A DNA stretch of 64,000 nucleotides from Eisenbergiella sp900555195 (GCA_902492555.1 CABUMH010000002.1:11463-75462), one strand, 5' to 3'; counted from the stretch's first letter, positions 43,366-52,149 are shown. The notes: a model not told the origin generated them from the letters alone. A program made the numbers and translations.

Positions 43366-45900
43366 ATGGATGAGAATACATTGCAGAGGCAACGCCAAGA
43401 GGCAGAAGTAATACAGGTGCAACAGATACAGCAGGAGCAACAGGTACAGCAAGCGCAACAGGTACAACAGGCACAACAGGTGCAGATGGGCGGGCAGATT
43501 ATGACGCACAGGAATATTGGGAATATACCGTCTGCAACGGGGGACGAAGAACCTGCGCCAGGAGAATTCCGGGAGCTGTCTAAAGAAGAACTGGCATCTC
43601 TGTCGAAGAAAGAGCGGAAACTATATAAGCAGCGCCAGGAGGAGGAAGAACGCAGACGCCTGGAACAGGAAGAGGCAAGAATAAAGGAAGAAGAGCGCCG
43701 TCAGAGGGAGGAAGAGGAGAGAAAAGAGGAACGCGTCCGTCAGGAACGCCGCCGGCTGATTCTAGAGGACGATGCGGTTAGGGAACTGCTGGTAGCCTGT
43801 ATTCAGGAAAAGGACCCGCAGCAAGCATTAAAGCGGGCGGAGGAATTCATACATGCCGCTTCAGTGAAACTGGTGGATACGGATAAGAAAATCGCTGAGG
43901 GGCACAGGAGTACGACGAAGTATACAACGATGATCATACCTTTCCGTATGGTTGTGCTGACTCAGATAGAAGACGCGGATGCCGCAGAGGAACTGTATGA
44001 AAAAACCAAAGAACATGAGGCGGCCTTCGAGGAACTTCAGAAAGAGAGGGTGGTCATGAGCGTAGCCATACAGGAAATCTTGGAAATCCTCAAGGAAGAG
44101 AGCATGAATTTGCCTCTCCTGGAAAAGGCCACGCAACGTCTGTCTGAACAGTTCGATGAGAAAAACAGCAAACAGAGGAGACAATGGAACGATTTTGAGG
44201 CAGCAGTTGCAAAAAATGTCAATATGACCTTTGCAGGGGAAGGGGGGAACGTGTTCCGTTCAGGAGGTCCGTTCCGTTATCTGTTAAAAAAGGAAACACA
44301 GCAGAAATTTAGGCAGAAGATGGAGGAAAAGATGCGTGCGGATGCCGCGCTTTCTGAAGAAGACGCTCTGAAAGAGGTATGCAGGGAGCATAAGGAGGAA
44401 CTGAAAGAAGAGGCGGTAAGGCGCACAGAGGGAGAAAGCGTGGTATCCGGCGTATCCAGGGAGGACTGGAAGAGGCATGGTGGAGCCAGCTATCATTATA
44501 CCCTACCTGCTGCACAGGCGTATGATACAGTGGGACGAAGCAACGGCTTCCTGTATGCAAAACCATGCGGGGACGGGTTGTGTGAACTGCGTCCTACATT
44601 GCCGGAGACGGTGGAGATCGATGGGAAGAAAATTCCATTCCGCCGTACCTATAATTTGTTTATCAAAGCTTTCATGCACAGTGTGCTGGATGAAAACGGA
44701 GATCTGAGAAAAAATATCCCTGTCGAAAAAGATGGGAGGGCATTTATGGCAGACGCGGAAGACTTTGCGAATGAAATAGATTATCATTTTACAGAATATG
44801 GCTTGAGTACGGAAATAGAAGAGCGTATAGAAGTTATTAAACCTTGGTTGCTTGAGGCAATGAATGGGAATGAAGAACAAACGCAAAAAGTGATCGATGA
44901 TTATCTTACGATTTGGGGAAAGAATATCCCGTTCTTGCCGAGAGAGATAATGGATAATTTTGTAGGAACCGTACAGAGAATGAAGCAAACAGGAGAAAAC
45001 GTTTCCGCAGTTATGCGCTTTGCGAAGGTAAAGGAGAACATGGTAAAGCAAGGTGTGCCTCAAGAGGAAATAGACAGTACAATGTCCCAACTGGTCAGCC
45101 CATCTCTTGTAGAACGCCAGCATCGGGTACGGGAGGCTATGTTGAAACAGAATGCGGGAGCTCCCCTTACTGCAGAACAGATAGAGCAGTTAGAAGCTAT
45201 TGGTTCAATGTATGCGGATATGGATCAGGCCGTTGTGGAAATGATGGGGATAAGAAATATGGATCCGGATTCTCGGGAAGTTCCTCTTCCGAATGCCTGC
45301 TCGGCCAATGGGGTGTTTGTCAGAGACATCCGAAGAGAGTTTCTAAGGCAGCCGGAAGAGGATACAGAACTCATTACCTACCGTACAGATAAACATGCTC
45401 TGGAGAAACCGGAAGAGCATGTCAGATATATCCTGGATCATTTTGAAGAATTAAAGGAATTGATAGAGCGGGGAGAAAAGCCGGAAGAATTTAAATCAGA
45501 ACTGACAGAACTGTTAGAAAGGATGAAAGAGAATAAGGCGGCTTTCACGGAAGATTACTGGAGACGGGTCGTAAGAATTACGGTGAATACGGAAAATCAG
45601 TCGCCTTCCAAATATGAGTATCATGTGGCTGCCAATATCGGACAGACCAAGCAGGGAGAGCAGATTACGACAGAAGGATTTGCAGCAGAGTCAAAACAGT
45701 ATATGGTTACGGCATTCAGCCGTCACAATGCGGTAGGGATTTATCGTAATAGTAGTAGGAGAAACAACCAGGACTACACGAATCCGGGTATGGAAGCGTA
45801 TTATAATCACGACAATCCGCTGCCGTCAGATGAAGAAGCTATTCTGGCAAAGACCAAAATAGAGTTGAGTACGAATACGCTTCCAGGCGGTGCAGTATAA
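43366..45900 (+). CDS. large unrecognised protein at the end of the CIS operon (cargo candidate)
   Basis: An 844-residue soluble protein. It opens with a Gln-rich, repetitive stretch (about 8-42), then a highly charged helix (about 65-135) and helical domains (about 135-310). A region with HYTLPAAQAYDTVGRSNGFLY and PFRRTYNLFIKAFMHSVL follows, then helices and a C-terminal part with NENGxx-like and YNHDNPLP segments. No membrane segment, signal peptide or catalytic motif is recognised. AAAAGGAGGG selects ATG 43366. Being last in the operon after ATPase and GNAT, it could be cargo, an effector or an accessory assembly protein. The DNA from about 44750 on is visibly richer in A/T than its neighbours. 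Confidence 0.6.
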   Translation: MDENTLQRQRQEAEVIQVQQIQQEQQVQQAQQVQQAQQVQMGGQIMTHRNIGNIPSATGDEEPAPGEFRELSKEELASLSKKERKLYKQRQEEEERRRLEQEEARIKEEERRQREEEERKEERVRQERRRLILEDDAVRELLVACIQEKDPQQALKRAEEFIHAASVKLVDTDKKIAEGHRSTTKYTTMIIPFRMVVLTQIEDADAAEELYEKTKEHEAAFEELQKERVVMSVAIQEILEILKEESMNLPLLEKATQRLSEQFDEKNSKQRRQWNDFEAAVAKNVNMTFAGEGGNVFRSGGPFRYLLKKETQQKFRQKMEEKMRADAALSEEDALKEVCREHKEELKEEAVRRTEGESVVSGVSREDWKRHGGASYHYTLPAAQAYDTVGRSNGFLYAKPCGDGLCELRPTLPETVEIDGKKIPFRRTYNLFIKAFMHSVLDENGDLRKNIPVEKDGRAFMADAEDFANEIDYHFTEYGLSTEIEERIEVIKPWLLEAMNGNEEQTQKVIDDYLTIWGKNIPFLPREIMDNFVGTVQRMKQTGENVSAVMRFAKVKENMVKQGVPQEEIDSTMSQLVSPSLVERQHRVREAMLKQNAGAPLTAEQIEQLEAIGSMYADMDQAVVEMMGIRNMDPDSREVPLPNACSANGVFVRDIRREFLRQPEEDTELITYRTDKHALEKPEEHVRYILDHFEELKELIERGEKPEEFKSELTELLERMKENKAAFTEDYWRRVVRITVNTENQSPSKYEYHVAANIGQTKQGEQITTEGFAAESKQYMVTAFSRHNAVGIYRNSSRRNNQDYTNPGMEAYYNHDNPLPSDEEAILAKTKIELSTNTLPGGAV
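43408..43490 (+). repeat. Gln-codon repeat tract
   Basis: Repeated CAA/CAG blocks encode runs like QVQQAQ (residues about 15-42 of the 844-residue protein). Imperfect 12- to 18-bp units such as CAACAGGTACAGCAAGC recur. Slippage here would keep frame only in 3-bp steps, so length could vary between strains. Confidence 0.6.
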
Positions 45901-45954
45901 CGAGGAAAAACTGCCTGTTTTTGTACACAAAAAATGGAAAGGAGAGAAAAGACC

Positions 45955-46473
45955 ATGAATGAAACATTAAAAACCCTCATCGGCCGCAGAAGCGTCCGCT
46001 CTTATAAAAAAGATCAGGTACCTGAAGAGATCCTGGAACAGATCCTTGAGGCCGGAACGTATGCGCCAAGCGGTATGGGGCTGCAGCCGGCGGTTATGGT
46101 TGTCGTTCAGGATGCGCAGACAATCGCCAGAATGTCCGCAATGAATGCGGCGGTCATGGGTGGGAGCGGAGATCCTTTCTATGGGGCGCCTACCGTGGTG
46201 GTGGTGTTTGCCGACAGCACGAAGAGCACCTATGTGGAAGACGGCAGCTTGGTGATGGGAAATCTGATGAACGCAGCCTTTTCACTGGGAGTGGATTCCT
46301 GCTGGGTCAACCGTGCGAAGGAAGTGTTTCTGACCGAAGAAGGAAAGGAACTGATGAAGAAATGGGGTCTTTCTGAGAATTATATCGGCATCGGCAACTG
46401 TATCCTGGGATACGCGGACGGGCCGCGCCCGGAGGCGAAGCCCAGGAAGGACGGGTATGTGATACGCGTATGA
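45955..46473 (+). CDS. nitroreductase family protein
   Basis: A 172-residue FMN-dependent oxidoreductase: LIGRRSVRSYKKDQVPEEIL, AGTYAPSGMGLQPAVMVVV, AAFSLGVDSCWVNRAKEVF and YIGIGNCILGYADGP. These are the usual flavin-contact motifs of the nitroreductase family. It is likely cytosolic and uses NAD(P)H; substrate unknown. AAAGGAG before ATG 45955 sets the start; ATG 45934 precedes that site. It lies only 54 nt after the injection-system operon, with no clear terminator between (only a weak AAAAAC/GTTTTT pair), so read-through is possible. Confidence 0.9.
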   Translation: MNETLKTLIGRRSVRSYKKDQVPEEILEQILEAGTYAPSGMGLQPAVMVVVQDAQTIARMSAMNAAVMGGSGDPFYGAPTVVVVFADSTKSTYVEDGSLVMGNLMNAAFSLGVDSCWVNRAKEVFLTEEGKELMKKWGLSENYIGIGNCILGYADGPRPEAKPRKDGYVIRV

Positions 46474-46777
46474 TGGGCGGAGAGCGACGGAGGAGCCCTA
46501 GCTGGCAGTAGGCAGACCATTGCATCCCGCGTCCATTTCTTGCGCAGCTTCTCCGATTCATATTGGAGTCCTTTGCTGAAAAGATTGAAGCACGGCGGCA
46601 TCCATGTGGAAATTCCTTTTATGGGTGCCGGTGTGGCTACCAGGAAATGAACAGCTTTGAGAATGATTTGCCAAAGGTTGTCTGCAGAATTTTTTTATAT
46701 GAAAATAATCGATCATGGCCGAAACAGTTTTCTCTCATGCAGCTGAGACAGTTTTTCCTTCACTCACCTAAAAAGCC

Positions 46778-46806
46778 TTGCTATTAAAAATCCCCTATGC
46801 TATAAT
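46778..46806 (+). promoter_or_regulatory. strong sigma-A promoter of the butyrate operon
   Basis: TTGCTA at 46778-46783 and TATAAT at 46801-46806 are separated by exactly 17 bases, and TGC just before the -10 makes an extended -10. Transcription would start near 46813, about 95 nt before the thiolase ATG. This is the best promoter match in the window. Confidence 0.75.
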
Positions 46807-46859
46807 TAAAGCCACGGGCAATGACAAAAAATTAACAATTTATAAAAGCCCGGCAAATC

Positions 46860-46877
46860 AGTACTTGGTGAAGTACT
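46860..46877 (+). promoter_or_regulatory. leader hairpin before thl
   Basis: AGTACTT (46860-46866) pairs perfectly with AAGTACT (46871-46877) around GGTG and is followed by TTT. It lies 29 nt before the thiolase ATG and leaves the GGAGGAAGAG ribosome site free. It may stabilise the 5' leader or act as a weak attenuator. Confidence 0.4.
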
Positions 46878-46906
46878 TTTAACACAACTAATATGGAGGA
46901 AGAGAC

Positions 46907-48088
46907 ATGGCAAAGAAAATCGTTTTGGCAGGCGCATGCCGTACGGCCATCGGCACGATGGGCGGCAGCTTAAGCACGACTCCGGCTGCTGAGCTGGGCG
47001 CGATCGTCATCAAAGAAGCTTTAAAGAGAGCGGGGGTTGCTCCCGAAGCAGTGGATCAGGTATACATGGGCTGTGTTATCCAGGCTGGTCTGGGACAGAA
47101 CGTTGCGCGCCAGGCGTCCATTAAGGCGGGACTGCCGATCGAGGTTCCCGCTGTGACCATGAACGTGGTATGCGGTTCCGGACTGAACTGTGTGAACCAG
47201 GCTGCGCAGATGATTCTGGCAGGAGATGCGGACATCGTGGTTGCAGGCGGTATGGAGAACATGTCCATGGCTCCTTATGCGATCCCTCAGGGACGTTACG
47301 GATATAGAATGGGAAATGCGACGATGGTGGACACCATGGTAAATGATGCGCTGACGGATGCATTTAACCAGTATCACATGGGAATTACCGCAGAGAATAT
47401 CTGTGAGAAATGGGGACTGACCAGGGAAGAGCTGGACGAGTTCGCTGCATGGAGCCAGCAGAAGACGGTTGCTGCTCAGGAAGCGGGCAAGTTCGATGAC
47501 GAGATCGTTCCTGTAGAAGTGAAGAAGAAAAAAGAGACCATCATTTTCAATAAGGATGAAGGCCCTCGTCCTGGAACCACCAAGGAAAGCATCGCGAAGC
47601 TTCGCCCCGCTTTCAAGAAGGATGGTATCGTAACCGCAGCCAATTCCTCCGGAATCAATGACGGTGCGGCTGCAGTGGTTGTGATGAGCGAAGAAAAGGC
47701 CAAGGAACTGGGCGTAACGCCTATGGCTACCTGGGTAGCAGGAGCGCTGGCAGGCGTGGATCCCACTATCATGGGTATCGGACCGGTGGCAGCCACCAGA
47801 AAAGTAATGGCGAAGACCGGCATGAATATTGATGATTTTGATCTGATCGAAGCCAATGAAGCGTTTGCGGCACAGTCTATCGCGGTTGGAAAGGATCTGG
47901 GAATCAACATGGATAAGCTGAATGTGAACGGAGGAGCCATCGCTCTTGGCCATCCGGTAGGAGCATCCGGCTGCCGTATCCTGGTAACGCTGCTGCATGA
48001 AATGGTAAAGAGAGATGCCAAGAAGGGACTTGCTACCCTGTGCATCGGCGGCGGAATGGGATGCGCTACCATCGTGGAAAGAGATTAA
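46907..48088 (+). CDS. thlA: acetyl-CoA acetyltransferase (thiolase)
   Basis: A 393-residue biosynthetic thiolase that condenses two acetyl-CoA to acetoacetyl-CoA, the first step of butyrate formation. The acyl-accepting Cys is at residue 89 in NVVCGSGLNCVNQA. The second active region GHPVGASGCRI and the C-terminal CIGGGMGCA supply the other His and Cys. Length is standard. It has the strong promoter just upstream and is the first gene of thl-crt-hbd-bcd-etfB-etfA. A 247-nt gap with two perfect hairpins separates it from crt. Confidence 0.97.
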   Translation: MAKKIVLAGACRTAIGTMGGSLSTTPAAELGAIVIKEALKRAGVAPEAVDQVYMGCVIQAGLGQNVARQASIKAGLPIEVPAVTMNVVCGSGLNCVNQAAQMILAGDADIVVAGGMENMSMAPYAIPQGRYGYRMGNATMVDTMVNDALTDAFNQYHMGITAENICEKWGLTREELDEFAAWSQQKTVAAQEAGKFDDEIVPVEVKKKKETIIFNKDEGPRPGTTKESIAKLRPAFKKDGIVTAANSSGINDGAAAVVVMSEEKAKELGVTPMATWVAGALAGVDPTIMGIGPVAATRKVMAKTGMNIDDFDLIEANEAFAAQSIAVGKDLGINMDKLNVNGGAIALGHPVGASGCRILVTLLHEMVKRDAKKGLATLCIGGGMGCATIVERD

Positions 48089-48132
48089 TCAGAGAATGAG
48101 AGGACGCGGGAGGATAAAAGGTGAATCCGGGT

Positions 48133-48158
48133 AACGGTTCAGACGGATCTGAACCGTT
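48133..48158. repeat. intercistronic hairpin 1 between thl and crt
   Basis: AACGGTTCAGA (48133-48143) pairs with its exact complement (48148-48158) around a CGGA tetraloop. It has no T-run. It may be an mRNA processing or stabilising structure that lets thl and crt be expressed at different levels. Confidence 0.55.
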
Positions 48159-48183
48159 GCGAATTCCGCAGCCTCATTTACGG

Positions 48184-48213
48184 ATGATTAGCGAACGCAG
48201 GTCCGCTAATCAT
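48184..48213. repeat. intercistronic hairpin 2 between thl and crt
   Basis: ATGATTAGCG (48184-48193) pairs perfectly with CGCTAATCAT (48204-48213) around a 10-nt loop. It lies about 25 nt after hairpin 1 and likewise has no T-run. Confidence 0.5.
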
Positions 48214-48335
48214 TCGTTCTGCCTGCAGGTAACATGGATGAACAGTCTCATGAGACCAGCGGGAAAAGAGATGTCAGACAGGCTCAGATGTGAAATGGAA
48301 GAGACGATTCCATTTACCAAGAAAGGATGAGAGAG

Positions 48336-49112
48336 ATGGAGTACATTGTATACGAACAGAAAGGCGCTTATGCGGTGATCACCATCAGCCGTGAAAAGGC
48401 GCTGAACGCCCTGAATTCTCAGGTGCTGGATGAGTTGAATGAGACGCTGGACGCTGTGAATCTGGATGAGGTGAGATGCCTGATCCTGACCGGAGCGGGA
48501 GCGAAGTCTTTTGTGGCAGGCGCGGACATCGGAGAGATGAGCACGCTGACCAAGGCGGAAGGAGAAGCTTTCGGCAAGAAAGGAAACGATGTGTTCCGCA
48601 AGCTTGAGACCTTCCCCATCCCTGTGATCGCTGCTGTGAACGGCTTTGCCCTGGGCGGCGGCTGTGAGATTTCCATGAGCTGCGATATTCGTATCTGCTC
48701 TGACAATGCTGTGTTCGGACAGCCTGAAGTTGGCCTTGGCATCACGCCCGGATTTGGCGGAACCCAGAGGCTTGCACGCCTGGTTGGACCTGGAATGGCG
48801 AAGCAGATGATCTACACCGCAAGGAACATCAAGGCGGATGAAGCATACAGGATTGGACTTGTGAATGCGGTATATCCGCAGGAAGAGCTGATGGCTGCAG
48901 CGGAGAAGATGGCTGCCGGCATCGCGAAGAACGCGCCCATCGCTGTGCGCAACTGCAAGAAAGCCATCAACGAAGGCCTGGATGCAGATATGGACGAGGC
49001 GATTGTAATCGAAGAGAAGCTCTTCGGCGACTGCTTTGAATCCTACGATCAGAAGGAAGGAATGGCCGCTTTCCTGGAGAAGAGAAAAGTGGAGAAGTTC
49101 CTCAACAAATAA
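48336..49112 (+). CDS. crt: 3-hydroxybutyryl-CoA dehydratase (crotonase)
   Basis: A 258-residue enoyl-CoA hydratase/isomerase family enzyme that turns 3-hydroxybutyryl-CoA into crotonyl-CoA. The oxyanion-hole regions AGADIGEM and NGFALGGGCEISM are present, and the catalytic Glu pair lies in GGCE and FGQPEVGLGITPGFGGTQRL. ATG 48336 has AAAGGA eight bases before it; ATG 48327 overlaps that site and is less likely. It is the second gene of the butyrate operon. The cognate dehydrogenase follows after 83 nt. Confidence 0.95.
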   Translation: MEYIVYEQKGAYAVITISREKALNALNSQVLDELNETLDAVNLDEVRCLILTGAGAKSFVAGADIGEMSTLTKAEGEAFGKKGNDVFRKLETFPIPVIAAVNGFALGGGCEISMSCDIRICSDNAVFGQPEVGLGITPGFGGTQRLARLVGPGMAKQMIYTARNIKADEAYRIGLVNAVYPQEELMAAAEKMAAGIAKNAPIAVRNCKKAINEGLDADMDEAIVIEEKLFGDCFESYDQKEGMAAFLEKRKVEKFLNK

Positions 49113-49195
49113 GATGAACCGCCGTACCGGCGTCTCCGAATATGACGGAGAACGCTTAACATAAAAGGTTTAGAAATCAACAGGAGGAAAGAAAA

Positions 49196-50035
49196 ATGAA
49201 GGTTGGTATTATTGGAGCAGGAACCATGGGTTCCGGTATTGCTCAGGCTTTTGCCCAGACGGAAGGCTATGAAGTGTTCCTGTGCGATATCAATGAAGAG
49301 TTTGCTGCAAACGGAAAGAACAGAATCGCGAAGACTCTGGAGAAGAGAGTTGCAAAGGGAAAGATGGAGCAGGCTGCTGCTGACGCTATCCTGACGAAAA
49401 TTACCACTGGTGTGAAGACGATCTGCACGGACTGTGACCTGATCGTGGAAGCTGCCCTTGAGAATATGGACATCAAGAAGCAGACCTTTAAGGAACTGCA
49501 GGATATCTGCAAGAAGGACTGCATCTTTGCAACCAACACCTCTTCCCTTTCCATCACGGAGATCGGCGCTGGCCTGGATCGCCCTGTGATCGGAATGCAC
49601 TTCTTCAATCCGGCTCCTGTTATGAAGCTGGTTGAGGTAATTGCCGGCCTGAATACGCCTGACAGCGTAGTTGAGACCATCAAGGAGATCTCCGTTGCGA
49701 TCGGCAAGACGCCCGTTCAGGTAAATGAAGCTGCTGGTTTCGTGGTGAACAGAATCCTGGTTCCCATGATCAACGAAGCCATCGGCATCTATGCGGATGG
49801 AGTTGCTTCCGTAGAAGATATCGATACCGCTATGAAGCTTGGCGCTAATCATCCCATGGGACCGCTGGCTCTGGGCGATATGATCGGTCTGGACATCGTT
49901 CTGGCGATCATGGAAGTTCTGGAATCCGAAACCGGAGATCCGAAGTACCGTCCTCATACTCTTCTTAAGAAGATGGTTCGCGGCGGACAGCTTGGACAGA
50001 AGACCGGCAAGGGCTTCTACGATTACAGCAAGTAA
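49196..50035 (+). CDS. hbd: 3-hydroxybutyryl-CoA dehydrogenase
   Basis: A 279-residue NAD(P)-dependent enzyme reducing acetoacetyl-CoA to 3-hydroxybutyryl-CoA. The N-terminal Rossmann motif is VGIIGAGTMGSGIAQAF. The catalytic His lies in PVIGMHFFNPAPVMKLVEVI, and the C-terminal helical domain has GFVVNRILVPMINEA and NHPMGPLALGDMIGLD. Length is typical for clostridial Hbd. AGGAGG precedes the ATG. It is followed by a long intercistronic hairpin before bcd. Confidence 0.97.
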   Translation: MKVGIIGAGTMGSGIAQAFAQTEGYEVFLCDINEEFAANGKNRIAKTLEKRVAKGKMEQAAADAILTKITTGVKTICTDCDLIVEAALENMDIKKQTFKELQDICKKDCIFATNTSSLSITEIGAGLDRPVIGMHFFNPAPVMKLVEVIAGLNTPDSVVETIKEISVAIGKTPVQVNEAAGFVVNRILVPMINEAIGIYADGVASVEDIDTAMKLGANHPMGPLALGDMIGLDIVLAIMEVLESETGDPKYRPHTLLKKMVRGGQLGQKTGKGFYDYSK

Positions 50036-50046
50036 AATACCCCGCT

Positions 50047-50098
50047 GGCAGCTGTCGCCAGGGACGGGAACGCCATCCGCCCCTGGCGTGTTGCTGCC
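50047..50098. repeat. long intercistronic hairpin between hbd and bcd
   Basis: GGCAGC (50047-50052) pairs with GCTGCC (50093-50098), and inside it CGCCAGGG (50056-50063) pairs with CCCTGGCG (50081-50088). The two stems are separated by a small internal loop. There is no T-run after it, so a processing or mRNA-stability role is more likely than termination. Confidence 0.55.
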
Positions 50099-50134
50099 GT
50101 GTGAAATATAGATAAAACGGAGGAGTAAATAATC

Positions 50135-51289
50135 ATGGATTTTACTTTAAGCAAAGAGCATGAAGTGGCGAGAACCCTGTTCAGGGATTTTGCCGAAAAG
50201 GAAGTAAAGCCTCTTGCTCAGGAGGTTGATGAGAAGGAAGAATTCCCCAGAGGAACCGTTGAGAAAATGGCGAAGCTGGGCTTCCTGGGAATTCCGATCC
50301 CGAAGGAATATGGCGGACAGGGCTGCGACCCGCTGACCTATGCGATGTGCGTGGAAGAACTTTCCAAGGTCTGCGGCACCACAGGCGTTATCGTATCCGC
50401 GCACACCTCTCTGTGCTGCGATCCGATCCTGACCTATGGTACGGAAGAGCAGAAGCAGAAATATCTGGTTCCCCTGGCAAAGGGTGAGAAGCTGGGCGCA
50501 TTCGGCCTGACCGAGCCCGGAGCAGGAACAGATGCGCAGGGACAGCAGACCAAGGCGTATCTGGATGGGGACGAATGGGTGCTCAACGGCTCCAAGATCT
50601 TCATCACCAACGGTAAAGAAGCGGATGTATATGTGATCTTTGCTGTTACCGGCGTTACGGAAGACAAGAAGGGCAGAAAGAAGAAAATGATCTCCGCTTT
50701 CATCGTGGAGAAAGGAACGCCTGGCTTCAGCTTCGGAACGAAGGAAAAGAAGATGGGTATCCGCGGTTCATCCACTTACGAGCTGATCTTCACGGACTGC
50801 CGCATCCCGAAGGAGAACCTGCTGGGAGCAGAAGGCAAGGGCTTCGGCATTGCAATGCATACGCTGGACGGCGGACGTATCGGTATCGCTGCACAGGCGC
50901 TCGGACTGGCTGAAGGCGCTCTGGAGAATACCATCGCATATGTGAAGGAAAGAAAGCAGTTCGGACGTGCGATCGGCGCATTCCAGAACACCCAGTTCCA
51001 GATCGCTGATATGGCTACCAAGGTAGAAGCTGCTCAGCTGCTGGTATACAAGGCTGCTATGGCAAAGGCTACTCAGAAGGTATATTCCGTAGAGGCTGCC
51101 AAGGCGAAACTGTATGCTGCGGAAGTTGCCATGGAAGTGACCACGAAGGCGGTTCAGCTGCACGGCGGATACGGCTACACGAGAGAGTACGATGTAGAGC
51201 GTATGATGCGTGATGCGAAGATCACTGAGATCTATGAAGGAACCAGCGAAGTTCAGAGAATGGTAATCTCCGGCGCGCTGCTGAAATAA
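50135..51289 (+). CDS. bcd: butyryl-CoA dehydrogenase
   Basis: A 384-residue acyl-CoA dehydrogenase reducing crotonyl-CoA to butyryl-CoA with electrons from EtfAB. Family signatures are visible: FGLTEPGAGTDAQGQQT, SKIFITNGKEADVYVIFAVT and QLHGGYGYTREYDVERMMRDAKITEIYEGTSEVQRMVI, which includes the catalytic Glu in YEGTSE. With the Etf pair encoded next it should form the electron-bifurcating Bcd-Etf complex that also reduces ferredoxin, as known from clostridia. CGGAGGAG precedes the ATG. Confidence 0.97.
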   Translation: MDFTLSKEHEVARTLFRDFAEKEVKPLAQEVDEKEEFPRGTVEKMAKLGFLGIPIPKEYGGQGCDPLTYAMCVEELSKVCGTTGVIVSAHTSLCCDPILTYGTEEQKQKYLVPLAKGEKLGAFGLTEPGAGTDAQGQQTKAYLDGDEWVLNGSKIFITNGKEADVYVIFAVTGVTEDKKGRKKKMISAFIVEKGTPGFSFGTKEKKMGIRGSSTYELIFTDCRIPKENLLGAEGKGFGIAMHTLDGGRIGIAAQALGLAEGALENTIAYVKERKQFGRAIGAFQNTQFQIADMATKVEAAQLLVYKAAMAKATQKVYSVEAAKAKLYAAEVAMEVTTKAVQLHGGYGYTREYDVERMMRDAKITEIYEGTSEVQRMVISGALLK

Positions 51290-51335
51290 GCGATTTTGCG
51301 GGAATAAATGAAATTGAACAAGGAGAGAAAATACA

Positions 51336-52121
51336 ATGAAAATTGTTGTTTGTATTAAGCAGGTACCTGATACAAAGGGCGGCGTGAAGTTCAAACCCGA
51401 CGGAACGCTGGATCGGGCTGCAATGCTTACGATCATGAACCCTGACGACAAGGCAGGACTGGAAGCCGCTCTGAGACTGAAAGATCAGTACGGAGCAGAG
51501 GTTACCGTAATCACCATGGGACTTCCCAAGGCTGAAGAAGTTCTGCGTGAAGCTCTGGCTATGGGCGCTGACAAGGGAATTCTGGTTACCGACAGAGTGC
51601 TGGGCGGCGCGGACACCTGGGCAACTTCCCAGACCATCGCTGGCGCGATCCGTAACCTGGAATATGACCTGATCATCACCGGACGTCAGGCAATCGACGG
51701 AGATACCGCGCAGGTAGGACCTCAGATTTCTGAGCATCTTGGAATCCCGGTGATCTCCTATGCACAGGACATCAAGATTGATGGCGACAGCGTGATCGTA
51801 GAGCGTCAGTTCGACGACAGATATCATGTGCTGAAAGCGAAAATGCCCTGCCTGATCACCGCTCTCGGCGAGCTGAACGAGCCCCGTTACATGACGCCCG
51901 GCGGAATCTTCGATGCATATAAGCAGGAGATCACCGTATGGGGAAGAGCGGATCTGAAGGATGTGGACGATTCCAATCTGGGCCTGAAGGGATCCCCGAC
52001 GCAGATCGCGAAGGCATCCGACAAGGTGAGAAAGGGAGCCGGACAGATGTTTACGTTTGACACTCCTGACGAGGCAGCTTCCTTCATTACTGAAAAGCTG
52101 CAGGAGAAACACGTTATTTAA
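51336..52121 (+). CDS. etfB: electron transfer flavoprotein beta subunit
   Basis: A 261-residue EtfB: MKIVVCIKQVPDTKGGVKF at the start, MNPDDKAGLEAALRLKD, YDLIITGRQAIDGDTAQVGPQISEHL and the C-terminal GGIFDAYKQEI region. Bifurcating EtfB binds FAD and receives electrons from NADH. AAGGAG precedes the ATG. It is followed 28 nt later by etfA, and the pair serves the butyryl-CoA dehydrogenase just upstream. Confidence 0.97.
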   Translation: MKIVVCIKQVPDTKGGVKFKPDGTLDRAAMLTIMNPDDKAGLEAALRLKDQYGAEVTVITMGLPKAEEVLREALAMGADKGILVTDRVLGGADTWATSQTIAGAIRNLEYDLIITGRQAIDGDTAQVGPQISEHLGIPVISYAQDIKIDGDSVIVERQFDDRYHVLKAKMPCLITALGELNEPRYMTPGGIFDAYKQEITVWGRADLKDVDDSNLGLKGSPTQIAKASDKVRKGAGQMFTFDTPDEAASFITEKLQEKHVI

Positions 52122-52149
52122 TAAAATAAGAAAAGTGTGGTGAATAAGG

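Larger units (their letters stand above)
46474..46906 (+). other. intergenic region upstream of the butyrate operon
   Basis: No supported gene is present in this 433-nt stretch. Its 3' part contains a near-consensus promoter (46778-46806) and a leader of about 95 nt with one small perfect hairpin (46860-46877). The 5' part (46474-46770) shows nothing I can assign. Confidence 0.6.

Noticed and set aside
8526..45900. Prophage or tailocin (R-type bacteriocin)
   Set aside because: No capsid, portal, terminase, integrase, holin, endolysin or recognisable tail fibre genes, while AAA+ ATPase, DUF4255 and DUF4280 genes are typical of CIS.
48121..48330. Small open frame between thl and crt with a GGGAGG upstream
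   Set aside because: It crosses both perfect hairpins and its protein has no natural features; the RNA structures explain the sequence better.
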